64,000 nucleotides of DNA from Micrasema longulum. Taxonomy: Eukaryota > Arthropoda > Insecta > Trichoptera > Brachycentridae. The notes beneath the pieces were generated by a model. The model was given only the letters and a program-made list of their open reading frames with translations, was not told where the DNA came from and made no database searches. The stretch spans positions 1-64,000 of the forward strand of contig JAGVSM010002732.1 of assembly GCA_022494885.1 (NCBI GenBank), read 5' to 3'. Position 1 is the stretch's first letter, and each line of letters starts with the position of its first letter. The position numbers and the translations under genes are program-made. Below, one piece after another: positions 10,495 to 22,009 of the stretch.

Positions 10495-11002
10495 AATTTT
10501 ATTTATTTTTTTATAATTAGTCCTTCAAATATAAATTTTTTATTTTTTAATTTATCTATTTATACACACATTTCATATAAGACAAAATGGCACAAAAAAC
10601 CTCCGATAAATTTTGCTCGTTCTAAGAGGAGGCTCAGTATGTGAAGGGTTCGGCAAGCCAGAAATATTAGTATGTACCTATAAAATGTTGCAATCGGTTC
10701 CTATGGGAAAATACCTGTCCCAAGAAACCGATTTGCGGCGGAAAAAATGTTTATCGAATAAATATAAATTATAATAAAGAAATAGAAAAACAGTTATAGC
10801 CCAAACGAGAAAAAAAACAGACAGTTTACTTTAATATAAAAAAATAAAAAAAATAGATTTAAAAATGATTCAATGGTCAATCAAATTTAGATTACTATCT
10901 TTAAGAAATTTTCTGATTTCTTACTTCCAATGTCTGTCAATCGAATCGTAATTCTTTTTTTCAATTCTGTCGGTAATACTGTTAATCATACTCCATATTA
11001 TT

Positions 11003-11309
11003 AATATATGAGGGTGTCAGAAGCAAACTTAGAAATCTCCATTGTAGGAGTTACTTAGATATTTGCGAAAAACTTTGAAAAAAGTATTGTGAGATTTCTA
11101 ATAATGCTTCCCCAACTCAATGGAGACTGCTAAGTTTGCGGTGTCAAATAGTATAATTGAAATCTGTTTATGCAAGATTTAGAGACGGTTTTGAATTACG
11201 CTATTATTTAGGTAGGTAGGTTTTTATGTATAGTTTATTTTGGCAACAATAACTAATTTTCCGTTTTTGGTGGAGATTTCTAAGTTTGCTTTTAATACCC
11301 TCATATATT
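11003..11309. mobile_element. MITE with ~38-bp TIR, ~307 bp
   Basis: Left ATATATGAGGGTGTCAGAAG and its continuation GCAAACTTAGAAATCTCCA are mirrored at 11270-11309 with a few mismatches. Internal sub-repeats (TGGAGACTGCTAAGTTTGCG near 11120) resemble the TIR. No ORF. It directly adjoins the retroelement insertion at 11325. Confidence 0.85.
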
Positions 11310-11324
11310 GAATTACCATTGGAC

Positions 11325-12045
11325 AAAGTTTACACGGCAAGTTTGAATAAAGGGCTAGAGATGAATATTTCCAAGATGGTTATTCGGAAAAAGCAACAAA
11401 CTTTCCCAATTACTTTAAAACTTGGAGCGCAGTTTATTGAGCAAGTTCATCAATATTAATATTTAGGATGCTGGCTGAATGATAAATGGGATCACTCGCA
11501 AGAGATCAAAGTCAGAATAGAGGTGGCGCGAGACTGCTTTTTCAGGATGCGTGACCTTCTTTGCAGTAGAGACTTTAATTTAGACCTCCGAATGCGCATT
11601 ACTCGATGTTACGTCTTCTCGGTACTTTTTTACGGCGTCGAAACGTGGACACTCACCCAAAACACTTCAAAAAAGATCGAAGCCTTTGAAATGTGGTGCT
11701 ACAGGAGGATATTAAAAATCTCCTGGGTGGATAGAGTCCGAAACGATGATGTTCTCCGACGGATGGAAAAAGATAAAGAGGTACTGAGGACTACAAAGAA
11801 AAGAAAACTTGAGTACTTTGGGCATGTGATGAGAGGCGAAAAATATAAAATTTTACAAGTCATTCTACAGGGAAAGATTGAAGGGAGACGCAGAGCAGGT
11901 AGAAGGCGCATCTCTTGGCTTAAAAACTTGCGCGACTGGTTCCATTGCAGCACTCAGTCCTTGTTCAGAGCAGCTGCCAATAAAGTAAGAATCGCAATGA
12001 TGATTTCCAAACTTCATCGGGGAGAGGAACCATAAGAAGAAGAAG
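11325..12045 (+). mobile_element. RTE-like non-LTR retrotransposon, 5'-truncated, with TSD
   Basis: Plus-strand coding runs from about 11328 to the TAA at 12033-12035 with a single internal TAA near 11459. Motifs in order: EMNISKMVIRKKQ, YLGCWLND, EIKVRIEVARDCFF, CYVFSVLFYGVETWTL, IEAFEMWCYRRILKISW, DRVRNDDVL, KRKLEYFGHVMRGEKY and the final NLRDWF. This is the C-terminal half of an 'endonuclease-reverse transcriptase' ORF. The 3' end is a short AGA microsatellite rather than poly-A. ATTGAATTACC(A)TTGGA flanks the copy at 11308-11324 and 12046-12061 as a target-site duplication. Confidence 0.9.
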
Positions 12046-12061
12046 ATTGAATTACCTTGGA

Positions 12062-12775
12062 GTTTGATAATAGAAAAATCGCAGTTTTCGACCCGCTCTA
12101 CCAGACAACACATTCTTATCTCGAAAATGAGTCAAGTATATTTATTTTATTTTATTTCATTGATATTGTTTTTTTATTTTAATATAATTTTTACTAAAAC
12201 TTGAGCTTTATGATTTAAAGTTGGGTGTAGTTGAGAAAGTCTGATCTAGTAGTATCTTTAACTTTATTGCTATCATTTTAATATGCGGTTAGAATTAATA
12301 GTTATCTTTGGCAAATAAAGAGATGTGGGAGGGAGTATGATTTATAGCCTTTTCGACTATAAACGTCGCGCGTCGTGAGATCTCGAGTCCATTTTAATTT
12401 CACAACCTTCTACGCACTGCGCCTAACAAATGACTGCCATCACACGAAAACTGGTGTTAAGAAATAAATGGATAAATCACAAGATTATGTTTATCAACTG
12501 TATGGCATGAGCATTTCCATTCCGACATTTTTTAATGTAGGTACCCAGTAAAAATAAATCAAAGTGTTTTATAAACATTTATCAAATTTATTCACATACT
12601 CGTAGTTTTATCTAGGTAATTAAATGAATAAAAATCAAGAGAGGAACATCACTATGTCAACCGGTATAACCATATTTAAGAAATTGACAAAAAGTACGAT
12701 ATAAATTTAAAATCTTGTGACATTATAGTACCATTTAATTTTTTTTTAAATCAGTGTTTTGATGAATTATTTTTA
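12062..12775. other. Unassigned AT-rich DNA
   Basis: No supported feature was found here. Confidence 0.4.
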
Positions 12776-13035
12776 CAGAAGGTAAGATGATAAGTTTTAT
12801 GGTTCAGGTGCCAGTCCAGCGACTATGAAATATTCTAGTGTAAAAACACCCTTTTAAATAAATAATGCCAGCACACTTGCCAACCATGCAAGAGGTCTCG
12901 GGTTCGATTCCCGACAGGTGTTTTTGATCATATCACATTCATATAACAAATACATGTATAACGAGATACGCTGCGATTGGTGTACCAATGTAATGCCTTA
13001 TGCGCCATTAGGTGCGGAAACTGAATAATAATGGA
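12776..13035 (+). mobile_element. Rearranged tRNA-derived SINE
   Basis: Three parts of the same SINE family lie together. An inverted body segment (12776-12862, with CCAGTCCAGCGACTATGAAA) precedes a plus-strand tRNA-like segment (12873-12920, B box GGTTCGATTCCCGACA). A plus-strand 3' body follows (about 12950-13030), with GAGATACGCTGCGATTGG and CGCCATTAGGTGCGGAAA. The order suggests two insertions or an inversion. Confidence 0.75.
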
Positions 13036-13239
13036 AATCTTTGTAAAGATTAAGTTACATAGAAGACACCATATTTTTTTTGTTTTAAAAAAAATACTTC
13101 AATTGCGTTCTTAACAAAGTTGATCAATGTTAGATATTGTTACATATATGTCCATAAAATTGTGTGTATGTTTTATTCATTTTTATTTAATTATTATTTA
13201 TTTTATTTAATGCATAAAATACACAATTTTATCATAGAG

Positions 13240-13300
13240 AACAATTATAATTTTTTTATGTCCCGACTTGTTAGAAAATTCCGTGTTAAGTCGAGACTCT
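13240..13300 (-). mobile_element. Retroelement 3'-end scrap (family K)
   Basis: Contains a TCCCGACTTGTTAGAAAATT block related to the TCCCGACTAGCTAGGAAATT blocks at 17385-17410 and 25922-25945. Those sit next to TTTATTTATT runs that look like reverse-complemented poly-A tails. Confidence 0.4.
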
Positions 13301-13897
13301 TCTATATATATAAAAAAAACACTTGTAAACATATTAAACAATATACAAAATAATCAAAAAAAATCACCAAATAATAATAGAAAAATATAAATAATAAAAA
13401 TTTATACACGTCGAAAAATGGAATGCAGAAAAGTCATTTAATAATACATGGCAATACGTTATTAATAAATTATAGTAATTTTAAAATTCAATTCATTGAT
13501 AATAAAAATAAATACAAAATAATACAATAAAGTAATAATAGTAACACATCTACATATATGGCAAAATATGTAATTTAAAAAACATAATTATAAAGTTGAA
13601 ATATATATTTACAAATAATTATGCATCACTTTTAAGTTTATTCAAAGATGATATACATATCTACGTATTTGGATAATAATGAAGATAGCATCGATATTAT
13701 ATATTTATTCCAGAAGCAATCTTATACAGTGGTCTCTACCCCTCGATAAAATCCAAATATGGATCTACATCTTAAATATAGACGTTGTTTTGGAGAACTT
13801 AATATGTTCATCCAAAACGTTGAACACTCTTGGAGCTATATATGAAAAGTGTCTCCGAGCAAACATCGTACGTGTTCTCGGTATTAAGTAGTTTAGG

Positions 13898-14285
13898 TTA
13901 CGCGAAAACCTCGTAATCGCCTATCCAGAAAATTGTCAATACTTTCTTGATATAAATTTGACGGATATCAAGTACCATTAATAATTGAAATAATGGGTAA
14001 GATGTGTACGTCGGAGGACACCGAAGCATAACTCTAAGAATTAGTTTTTGCGTCTTGATTAGGGGGTTCATGACAATTGTCGAGCAACCTCCCCAGCCAA
14101 TTATGCCGTAGGCAGCCACCGATTGGAAAAGTGCAAAGTAGACATTTTTGAGAGTGCTAACGTCCAGGATATTTCTGAGTGAGCTAAAGACATAACACAG
14201 TTTTCTTAATCTAGATACCAGAGACTGAACCTGTGTCTCCATATACATATTTCAAAATATTCGTCGCCGTCCAGGCAAGTCACTA
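13898..14285 (-). mobile_element. Jockey/CR1-like RT C-terminal relic
   Basis: Minus-strand frame with LRKLCYVFSSLRNILDVS, NVYFALFQSVAAYGIIGWGG, IKTQKLILRVMLRCPPTY and VLDIRQIYIKKVL. The IPYGIIxWGG and xxQKxxxR spacing is typical of the region after the RT palm. It shares the LDIRQ-(I/L)-YI signature with the plus-strand relic at 54108-54690, so the two belong to one family. Open over 116 codons, then a stop. No tail located. Confidence 0.75.
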
Positions 14286-14639
14286 GCCCTAAAAATTACA
14301 TATTTGAGTTAAATATGCCATTTGAAACGTAAAATTATATTCTTTAAGAGGCAAACGTCACCTTATCGGTCATTTTATCGGTTTTTTAGTTTTTAATAGT
14401 TTTAAAAAATATTTCAGTAAATACATACACACAGATAAAAAAACCGCGTAATTTAAAATGGTAAATAATGATTGAAAAGTAGCTCTAAAATATTTTAGTT
14501 TGTGGATAAAAGTCTTATTTTAGCTCTCTTGAAAATTTCAGATAATCCCTTCTGCCATCGGACTGCCGAATATTTCATTCCTTTCGCGGACTCTTATAGC
14601 TGACATTGTCCAGATTATAAATAATTAATTTTTACTATT

Positions 14640-14842
14640 GTTTTGAGTATGTCCAAATGTTTGCAGATAGGCTGGATTTCCTCCCTACGTTACGGTGTGT
14701 AAAGTGACCACTTAAAACAGAAGTCATAAGTCCTGTAAATGCAAAGACTTCTATATTCCCTTCTCAATAATGTTTGCCCTCATAAAAACCTTCCAGATAT
14801 TTTTAAATGTATCATAAGGAAAAAGCTACCAATGGAATTCAT
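14640..14842. repeat. Foldback family C fragment
   Basis: Diverged single arm: TTTTGAGTATGTCCAAATGT, a GGATTTCCTCCCTA block, GTGTGTAAAGTGACCACTTA and CATAAGTCCTGTAAATGC in order, as in the fuller copies at 29717-30425 and 56365-56645. Confidence 0.7.
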
Positions 14843-15289
14843 TTAAAAGACATAAGTAAATTATGCTGTGTATATAAAACCTCCAAAACACAAACATCTG
14901 ATTTTTCCTTGGTCTCCAAATTTTCAAACTGCGATTTCTCAAAATGTTGTTTCTCGGATTAGTGACTTCAGCCTGAACGGCGACGATATGATGTATTATA
15001 TTTTATCTTCCGATTAGTTTCTGTCCATTGAGGCATCAGAGGATGTGTAAAATTACAGCATATGAGAGAAAGTGAAGATTATCTATTCAAGTATCTATAT
15101 CGTGGAAAAGCGAAGTACGGATTAACTAACAACCGTCACAGGGTTATGGCGTGATAGGCCATTTCAAGTTTAACTAGTTAGAAAAATGTGCGTTAAATTC
15201 TATCCATAAACCACAGTTGTTATGTAGATGTCGGTCAAAATTAATTGTAAGTTTCAAAGTGTTAAAGGCGTCAAACACTTCATCGGGTC

Positions 15290-15985
15290 ATAAAAAAACA
15301 ACTTGATACAACACATGCCCTCCCCTCCCGCTCAGAGAGCCACAAAATTAAATGCGTCAAATAGAGAAAAATGATTTTGACATTCGCAATTTTTGCGAAT
15401 GGCGCGTCTCTTTTATCAATATGTTTCTTTTTTGGATAATATCGTGTGAATTGGATTTGTTCCGACGTTTCAGCTTCCATTGCAGGAGCCATCTTCAGGG
15501 TAAAGAGTGTTTTGTAGCAAAAAAGTGTGTGTTTAAGTACAAGTAATTTGTACAGTGTCGCAGTCGGTTGTAGGCACATTTCTATTCATTTTTGTAGTAT
15601 GTAATGCTAGGAACTATGCTGAGTTTAATTTAAGCCCGTCGTTTTTGTTTATGTTATTTGGGTGTGTGTGTATTTCAATTGCCTCTTTTATTATTCGTGC
15701 ACTGTAATTACTGGGTTTATGCTAAATCTTCGGTTTGAAAGCGAAAAAATGTGCAGTGTCTATTAAGTGTTCCACCATTGCAGATTTGTCAGGATGCCCA
15801 AGTTTACACGCTCTTTTGTATTCCTTTCCGTCAATCCTTTTCTTTGCTGTGCGCCCTGTTTGTCCTATGTACACTTTATCACATCCTTGGCAACTTAGTT
15901 TATAAACAGCTTCCGTTTCCAGGGGATTCTTATCTTTTGGGTTCAACAAATGGTTCTTTATTTTTTATAGATCACAGATCATTAT
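15290..15985 (-). mobile_element. Penelope-like element, GIY-YIG endonuclease relic
   Basis: The minus-strand frame from about 15975 reads KNHLLNPKDKNPLETEAVYK then LSCQGCDKVYIGQTGRTAKK, the start of the Penelope-type GIY-YIG endonuclease with its CxxC Zn-binding pair. HPDKSAMVEHLIDTAHFF follows. Downstream the same frame continues through an in-frame TAG (15722) into HKPSNYSARIIKEAIEIHTH and GLKLNS, then a second TAG where Trp is expected, and ends at a TAA near 15534. The expected Glu-His after the Arg helix reads Glu-Tyr. Beyond the ORF, 15465-15505 holds the hairpin-GAAACGTCGG motif. The RT part is absent. Confidence 0.85.
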
Positions 15986-15989
15986 AAAA

Positions 15990-16894
15990 AAAAAAACCCA
16001 ATATATTTATACTGTGATTAAAAATAATCTAATATGTAGGGTGGGTGATATGGTAATTGGAGACGCTACAGCGATGGGGCATTCTAAATCTTATGGTAAC
16101 AAATAAATAAATGTATCCGTCCATTTTTAGAAAAAAACACAAAACAAGTGTCTATTTTATGGTAGAGATAAATTACGTTTTCTTATTTTTGAACATTAGT
16201 TTACCATAGTACCCACCCTATTCACGATCAACGCCATGATTTTTTGAAGGTTTGTGATTTTGAAATTACTCCGACTGCGACGTCACAAGTTCTCTACTGT
16301 GAGTTGTCCTGATTGGTAGGTTGGCGTCCCAATAACCAGAAATGTATCACAACACTCCGTTGCTGGTTGATTTCGGAGAGCTAGTAACGTCGCTTAAAGT
16401 AGTCCTTTTTTTCAAAATATTTTTTATTCTTTCTTTCACACATTTTCGAGAAACTTCGCCATACAATTAAATGCTCTAATTTTGAACGCGCGTAAGAAAA
16501 CATATTTTATATCCGATTTCCCGTTGCACTGAAATTCCTCATTGTTAATTTTGACACTTAATAATTATGCTATGACTGTCACATTTCGTATTATGGCAGT
16601 CTTGACAAATTATAAAAGATTATAGCTAAGTATCGCGTTAGACACGCTATTATACATTCCGCATGCGGTATAAATGAACTTTTTAATTACGGCAGTTTGG
16701 CAAATTCTATTAAATGTCATACTTAACTCAAAACACAGTTTTTTTTAACCTATGGCACCATTGACGATATTGGAGAGTTATTTAAAAATGATTGCCACAT
16801 TCTATCCAAAATGTTAAATAATACAAAATACGAGTATCTATCACCCGTAGCAAAAATTGCACTTGAAATTTTATGTAATTATTAAAGCATTTTT
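15990..16894. other. Unassigned DNA
   Basis: A run of nine A's lies at 15987-15997, close to the 5' break of the Penelope relic. I could not assign the rest. Confidence 0.4.
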
Positions 16895-17240
16895 GTTTAT
16901 TTTAATTTTTTTTTATTCATTAAGGAAAAACAACAGTTTAACAACTCTATAACTATAAGAATACAAAATATAAAAAATAGTACATACATCCAGTTAAAGT
17001 TTTTCACAAATATAATGAGAGAACATGTTACACAGTAAAGAGAAAAATAATATATTATATAAGACACGAGAAAAACAAAGAGCTCGTAAGAAGGTTAGGG
17101 GATGAGGAAATAGAGTGGAGGAGAGGAAATCTCATAATATAGTTGACCAATTCGAAATTGAGATATTATAATAAAATAAACATAATTAAATAAACATAAA
17201 CTTATTACACACTGACAAATGTTTCATTTTACAGTGTTTC
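16895..17240 (-). mobile_element. Retroelement 3' UTR-like repeat E, copy 1
   Basis: Starts with a TTTTATTCATTAAGGAAAAA run, as expected of a reverse-complemented A-rich tail. It then has CAGTTAAAGTTTTTCACAAA, TAAGACACGAGAAAAACAAA and GATGAGGAAATAGAG blocks. The copy at 52175-52495 matches block for block with small indels. Confidence 0.75.
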
Positions 17241-17324
17241 AAAAAGTTTTTTTTTGAAGTCACAAAATTTTGTATTCAAAATATCTAAATGGGGACAAAG
17301 TAAATTAAATTTGGAGCAGCTACG

Positions 17325-17425
17325 ATAAATTTATTTATTTATTTATGTATTTCACAGTTTTAAAATGTACAGAGTTTCTTTGTTTCAGGTCCCGACTAGC
17401 TAGGAAATTCCTGTGTTTAGGAAGG
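17325..17425 (-). mobile_element. Retroelement 3' end (family K)
   Basis: TTTATTTATTTATTTATGTA followed by TTCACAGTTTTAAAATGTAC and GTCCCGACTAGCTAGGAAAT. It is the reverse complement of a non-LTR 3' UTR with an AAAT tail. Second copy at 25862-25965. Confidence 0.65.
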
Positions 17426-17604
17426 ACGAGTTAAAATAAACGAGTTTTGAACATATTTTTTTTTGGGCAATGAATTATAAAAAAAATGAACGTGTCGTTT
17501 TGACTTTACGGGACAATTGATTGAAATACGCTCCAAGAGATATGGACTATTGATAAAATTGTTTAAAATTTTGAAGAAGAAAGACATGTTGAAAGATTGT
17601 TTAA

Positions 17605-17680
17605 ATCATTATCATCATCACCATCAAATACTTATCCGCACCCAACGGTGCATAGTGCACTGCATTGTTTTTTTAATTAT
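17605..17680 (-). mobile_element. SINE 3'-end fragment
   Basis: ATCATTATCATCATCACCAT followed by CCGCACCCAACGGTGCATAG and GTGCACTGCATTG, the reverse complement of the common SINE 3' end with its TGATGATGAT tail. The copy is broken off after about 75 bp. Confidence 0.65.
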
Positions 17681-17864
17681 TTTATTCTTTGAAGCCAACT
17701 GGCTTGTCAATTGACAGTATTACAAACGCCCTTTTGGATTGGCATTTAAGATTTATGAATAATAAATACACTGTCTGAACTTAACCAAAAAAACTCAGAA
17801 ATTTTAAAAAAATCAAGCAGGTATGGTAATTATAAAGTCAAATGCAACGTATCTTAATAATCTA

Positions 17865-18145
17865 TTACAGGAAGGTAAGGTGATCAGTGTCACACTTTGG
17901 GCGCCAGTCCAGGGACAATGAAATAATTCAGCGTAAAAACACCTAAAAAAACAATGTTTTATGCCGACATTCTGGGGAATTGAACCCAGGATTGGTCTTG
18001 GGAAGCACGGTAAGAAAACTAAATCACTACACTACGAGACGGACATCCACTCGATTTTTATTTTCAGAAGTTTTACCTGACAGCAGTCATCGAGTCGAAA
18101 ACACTCGTCCAGGATTCTAATTACATTACACTCATAAGTGTATTA
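17865..18145 (-). mobile_element. tRNA-derived SINE with long 5' head
   Basis: Read on the minus strand: leader (18060-18145), then a tRNA-like segment at 17985-18052 (GTAGTGTAGTGATTTAG; B box GGGTTCAATTCC), then the body with CACTTTGGG/CCAGTCCAGGGACAATG near 17905-17925, and TCACCTTACC at the 3' side. The leader matches 6650-6750. The anticodon arm no longer forms a proper tRNA. Confidence 0.7.
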
Positions 18146-18446
18146 AATCCCACTGAAAACAGACTAAAATGTAAGCTTTACTTGCAAGAAATCATTTAAT
18201 TTTTTGTTACAAATATCTATTCGATTTCCTTTTTTTTAATTTCTACCTGAGAGAGAGTCGCCATCGAGTAACTCACCCAGTTCATAAGTTCAAATAGTTC
18301 GCTGTATTTATGTTATTTAACATAATTATTAATTTATATATTAACGGATATTTTCCATGCATACAATTTATTGGGTTTAAATATTAAAATAAAAGAATAG
18401 TTTAAAACATTTTGAAAAAAGAAAAGAAGCATTGATATAAGGGACA

Positions 18447-18530
18447 TCAAGACAAGATCTGGACTATTTATTTAGTGCTCTATTAAATAACGTAAACTTT
18501 AACCAAAAAAGTCCAGATCTTGTCTTGAGT
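18447..18530. repeat. Inverted duplication of retroelement coding end
   Basis: CAAGACAAGATCTGGACT at 18449-18466 is repeated as its reverse complement at 18509-18527, where it encodes the RQDLDF residues of the minus-strand relic. The two arms are separated by about 42 bp. Confidence 0.7.
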
Positions 18531-19175
18531 TAACAATACGACAAAGACGGGTCATTGGAGAATTGAGGCCATAGTTTGTTCTATGCTGATCGATGAACAG
18601 TACTTTATTGTTTCTTAACCCACGAGTCGGAATGTTGAATTTTACTTGTCCCAGTAATGATGGAACATCGATTATACCATTTAGTATGCCGAACTTATAT
18701 ATGGAGTCAATATTAGTTCTACGTTTTGGTAGACTAGAAATATTTAACATTGACTCTATATCAGCATAAGAATAATTACCTCTCTCTAGTCCAAGCGTCC
18801 ACGCTACTTTTCGAAGCAAGCGATGTTGGACTGATGTAATGTGATTTATGCGATTGACATAGAACGGAGACCAGACCACGGAGGCATATTCTAGAAGAGG
18901 GCGAACAGTTGAGCAACAAAGAGTTTTAATTGTATGGACATTAGTAAAATCAGAGGATATTCTGTTAATGAAGCCAATTAATTTCAGTGATTTATTTACT
19001 GTATTATCTATATGCTCGTTATATGTCAGTTTATGATCCAACTCCTAAATCTCTGATGGACTTAACAACATCAATTTTGGAGTTTTCTATTAGGTACTCG
19101 AAGAAAATCGGTTGCTTTGTTCTATGAAATCACATTATTTTGCATTTTTTAATATTCGGTTCTAATTTTTTGACT
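18485..19175 (-). mobile_element. Jockey-like RT C-terminal relic
   Basis: The minus-strand frame (19041 down to 18499) carries HIDNTVNKSLKLIGFINRIS, TIKTLCCSTVRPLLEYASVV, WSPFY, VQHRLLRKVAWTLGLERG and MTRLCRIVNSRQDLDFFG. Upstream the coding continues in another frame with WCKVKKLEPNIKKCKIM and KSIRDLGV. So there is one in-frame stop and one frameshift at about 19041. The family is the same as 8135-8863. It stops after DLDFFG, at the inverted duplication. Confidence 0.85.
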
Positions 19176-19490
19176 TTACACCATTGGTTAAAAAAAATAC
19201 ATCAAAGCGCAACGTAGTTTTCTTCTGTCATCTTAAATGTTAGAATAAATAACATTGATAAGGAATAGATTCTCAGTCACCATAATGTAAAAGTTGTGTG
19301 ATTGGATATTTTTATTATTTCAAGAAATATTTCAATTTCTGTATAAAGAATGGAGACAGTTCATGGTCAGTTTTAGCAAATAGTCAATTTAAAGGTTAAC
19401 GAGAGACATTTCTTTGACACTTTATGTCACAATTTGATAAGTACAAAAGTAGATTATTTGATGTTTGGGTTAGTTAAATATAAATATTAT

Positions 19491-19770
19491 CATATTACAA
19501 CAGAGATGAAGAACATTTTAGAGAAGGTAATATAGAAGTCTAGGCATCTAGAGGGATTATGACCTGTCAATGGCTGGTTTGTTTGTTTGGCCACTTAAAC
19601 TAGCCATTGGCAGGTCATAAGCCCTGTAGATGCCTAGAATTCTGTATTACCTTATCCAAAATATTATTCATCTCTGTTGTAATATGTAATTATAAACAGC
19701 TCCCCAGGGAGTTGAATCCAGTACTTGTCTACAAAAATTTAGACAAACTTAAAATATTGTTGAAATATAA
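19491..19770. repeat. Foldback family C, hairpin copy
   Basis: The arms 19491-19580 and 19597-19686 are inverted copies over about 90 nt with a 16-nt loop. Each contains CAACAGAGATGAAGAACATT, GTCTAGGCATCT and ATGACCTGTCAATGGCTGG or the reverse. The terminal block AGCTCCCCAGGGAGTTGAAT follows at 19699. The transcript would be a long, nearly double-stranded hairpin. Confidence 0.85.
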
Positions 19771-20169
19771 ATATGTTTTTTTTAAATATTAGCACCATAG
19801 AATTAAGAATAGTCCAGAAAGAGCGTAGAATCATATTTTAAAAAATCGGTCTGTGTCTAAAAAGCCCCCACTTTGCCCCACTTTCATCGCCGCGTAATGA
19901 TGCCATATCGCGAAAATTATAATCCTAACTCATAAATAAGATTATTATATTTAAAAAAAGGAATTTCTTTAAAATTTTAAAGTAGGTACACGCGAAAACA
20001 TTGATTGAGACAACAGAGTAGATAAGTAAATGGTCATTTAATAAGAGTAATTAATTATTGAACTTTGAACTTAAAAAATAAAACAAATTTTATTTTCCAT
20101 AAAACGCATATTTTTATGTTATGCAAATAATATTTGATGTTTTAAAGATAATGTCATAAAGTAAAGGTT

Positions 20170-20690
20170 ATGTAATATTATACAGTGTAAGGATAATTGA
20201 TATAAAACTAAATATTATCTTAAGTGGAGGTCCATATAAAAATAAGTTGAAAAAGATACAATACGCAATATTTCAATGGAACAGAGTGAGACAAATTATT
20301 GAAACATGAGTTGGCGGTGTACTTTAAGAGAAGATTCTATTATATCATGAACATTTATTGTTTTATTGCAATGTACAGGGTCCGACGAAGGGGGCTAATA
20401 AGGGTGAGTTTTTGAATTCTATCTGCTGATTTATTAAAATTCTATCGCTATATATATATTTTTATTCTATTTATTTCTAAAATTTCTAATCTATATATCT
20501 TTTGGCCTTTATGTCCAACATGTAAATTTTTATGTTTTTTTTTTATTTATTAGTGGGTGAAAGCGCTAATTGGTCAAATAAATAAGTGGAAGTGTACCAA
20601 GTATTTTTTAATGAATAAGTTATATGTAAATATAAGTTATTACACAATTACAATGGAATTACATCAAGAATTGACACTAAATAATTTAAG
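20170..20690. repeat. Dispersed repeat family L, copy 1
   Basis: The block 20170-20275 (ATTATACAGTGTAAGGATAA ... AAGTTGAAAAAGATACA) matches 26773-26865 directly. The block 20553-20660 (GTGAAAGCGCTAATTGGTCA ... TAAGTTATTACAC) matches 26465-26560 and 26660-26755 in inverted orientation. The element is therefore flanked by inverted segments. No ORF of interest. Confidence 0.7.
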
Positions 20691-20817
20691 CAGAAGGCGG
20701 GCACATTTTTTGGTAGGAAACAAATCTATCAATTTCGAACTGTGAGTTGTCAAAAGGTAATAGTGCGTCTTCCCGTTATTGTTCTGAGATTGATGGTGTT
20801 TTTATAAGGAAAGGTGT

Positions 20818-21172
20818 GGTAAGTATTTTATTTTATGCTATTTCTTATGCAATTCTTTGAATACATCCATATTCTAATGTGTTAGGGTGTTTTAAAATGC
20901 AATGATGTAACTAAATCTGAGTATTATTTTTACTGGGGTAGCAGTGGTCATTAACTGGTGATTCTGCTATTTTTTTAGAGTAATATTAATTATAATTGCA
21001 ATACTCGTATTTCAATAAAAAAGTAAAAGTACTTAGAAAAATTAATGGGTATTTATTTTTTTCTTTTATTTTGTACGCTTAGATAATGAAATTTATACCT
21101 TTAATGTGGATCTCACTACGAGCTGAACCTTGAACGGTCATTCATAGGTGCTTTGACCCTATCCCAAACTAT
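20818..21172 (+). repeat. Dispersed repeat family B, copy 1
   Basis: Blocks in order: ATGCTATTTCTTATGCAATT, GTGTTAGGGTGTTTTA, AGTGGTCATTAACTGGTGAT, AATACTCGTATTTCAATAAA, TTTAATGTGGATCTCACTAC and GAACGGTCATTCATAGGTGC. Inverse-orientation copies lie at 24715-25040 and 31608-31880. About 350 bp, no ORF, AT-rich with GGTCATT motifs near both ends. Confidence 0.8.
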
Positions 21173-22009
21173 TTACCTGGAACGCGATGTATTTCGCTCT
21201 CATTTCAACAGCATACGACGAACACTGCGACTCTTTTGACACAGGCCACGAAAAAAAACCCGGCCATTGATGAATAATATAAGGTTTATAGTGGTCAAAA
21301 CATAATAATTTATTTTGTACTACAGTAAAAATTAAAAATTCAATAAAATAACCCCAATATTTATTGTACATTTCCGAACGTACGCAGTAAACGTAACCTA
21401 CTCATGCACGAGTATAAGAAAGTAAAGTCATTCATGTTTTCGATGAATGGAGTTGCGAAAATTAGTTACGTATTAGGCAGGTACCTCCGTTACTGTAGGT
21501 TGCTCTGGGTGGCTGCGCGCTGTGTCTGTCACAGTTAATAACGTAAGCTTAAATTTAATAGGACCGTTAAAATTAAACACGATCTTTAGATTTGAACTCT
21601 TACATACATTCAGCGTCATTGATATGAACAAAAAAAGGCTTGGTAAATTTTCATCTGTTTTTAAAATTATTTTTCTTATTACTTAACGTTGTAACTTAAA
21701 AGACGATGACATAACAGTCACCAAAAGCTGACACACTCAAATATAATATGAGACAACACCGCTACATTAAAAAGTAAGGACAAATACAAACGCAGGACAG
21801 TCAAAAATGCATTTTTTTATTTTTATTAAATAAAGTTTTCCCACTATGGAATGACATTTTCAGTTTCAGTGCTGCAGAGAAGCGTTTTTTTAATAATTAA
21901 AAAATACATATAAGAATTTGTTACTAACTAAGTCTTAAGACTTTTCGGTGGGACACATTTTTTTTATGACAGGTTTATAATACATTTATTTTTTTATATT
22001 TTACAATTT
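21173..22009. other. Unassigned DNA
   Basis: No element assigned in this stretch. Confidence 0.4.

Noticed and set aside
13679..13891. 70-codon plus-strand ORF
   Set aside because: Looks slightly protein-like near the end but no recognisable motif or splice support, and it abuts a retroelement relic.
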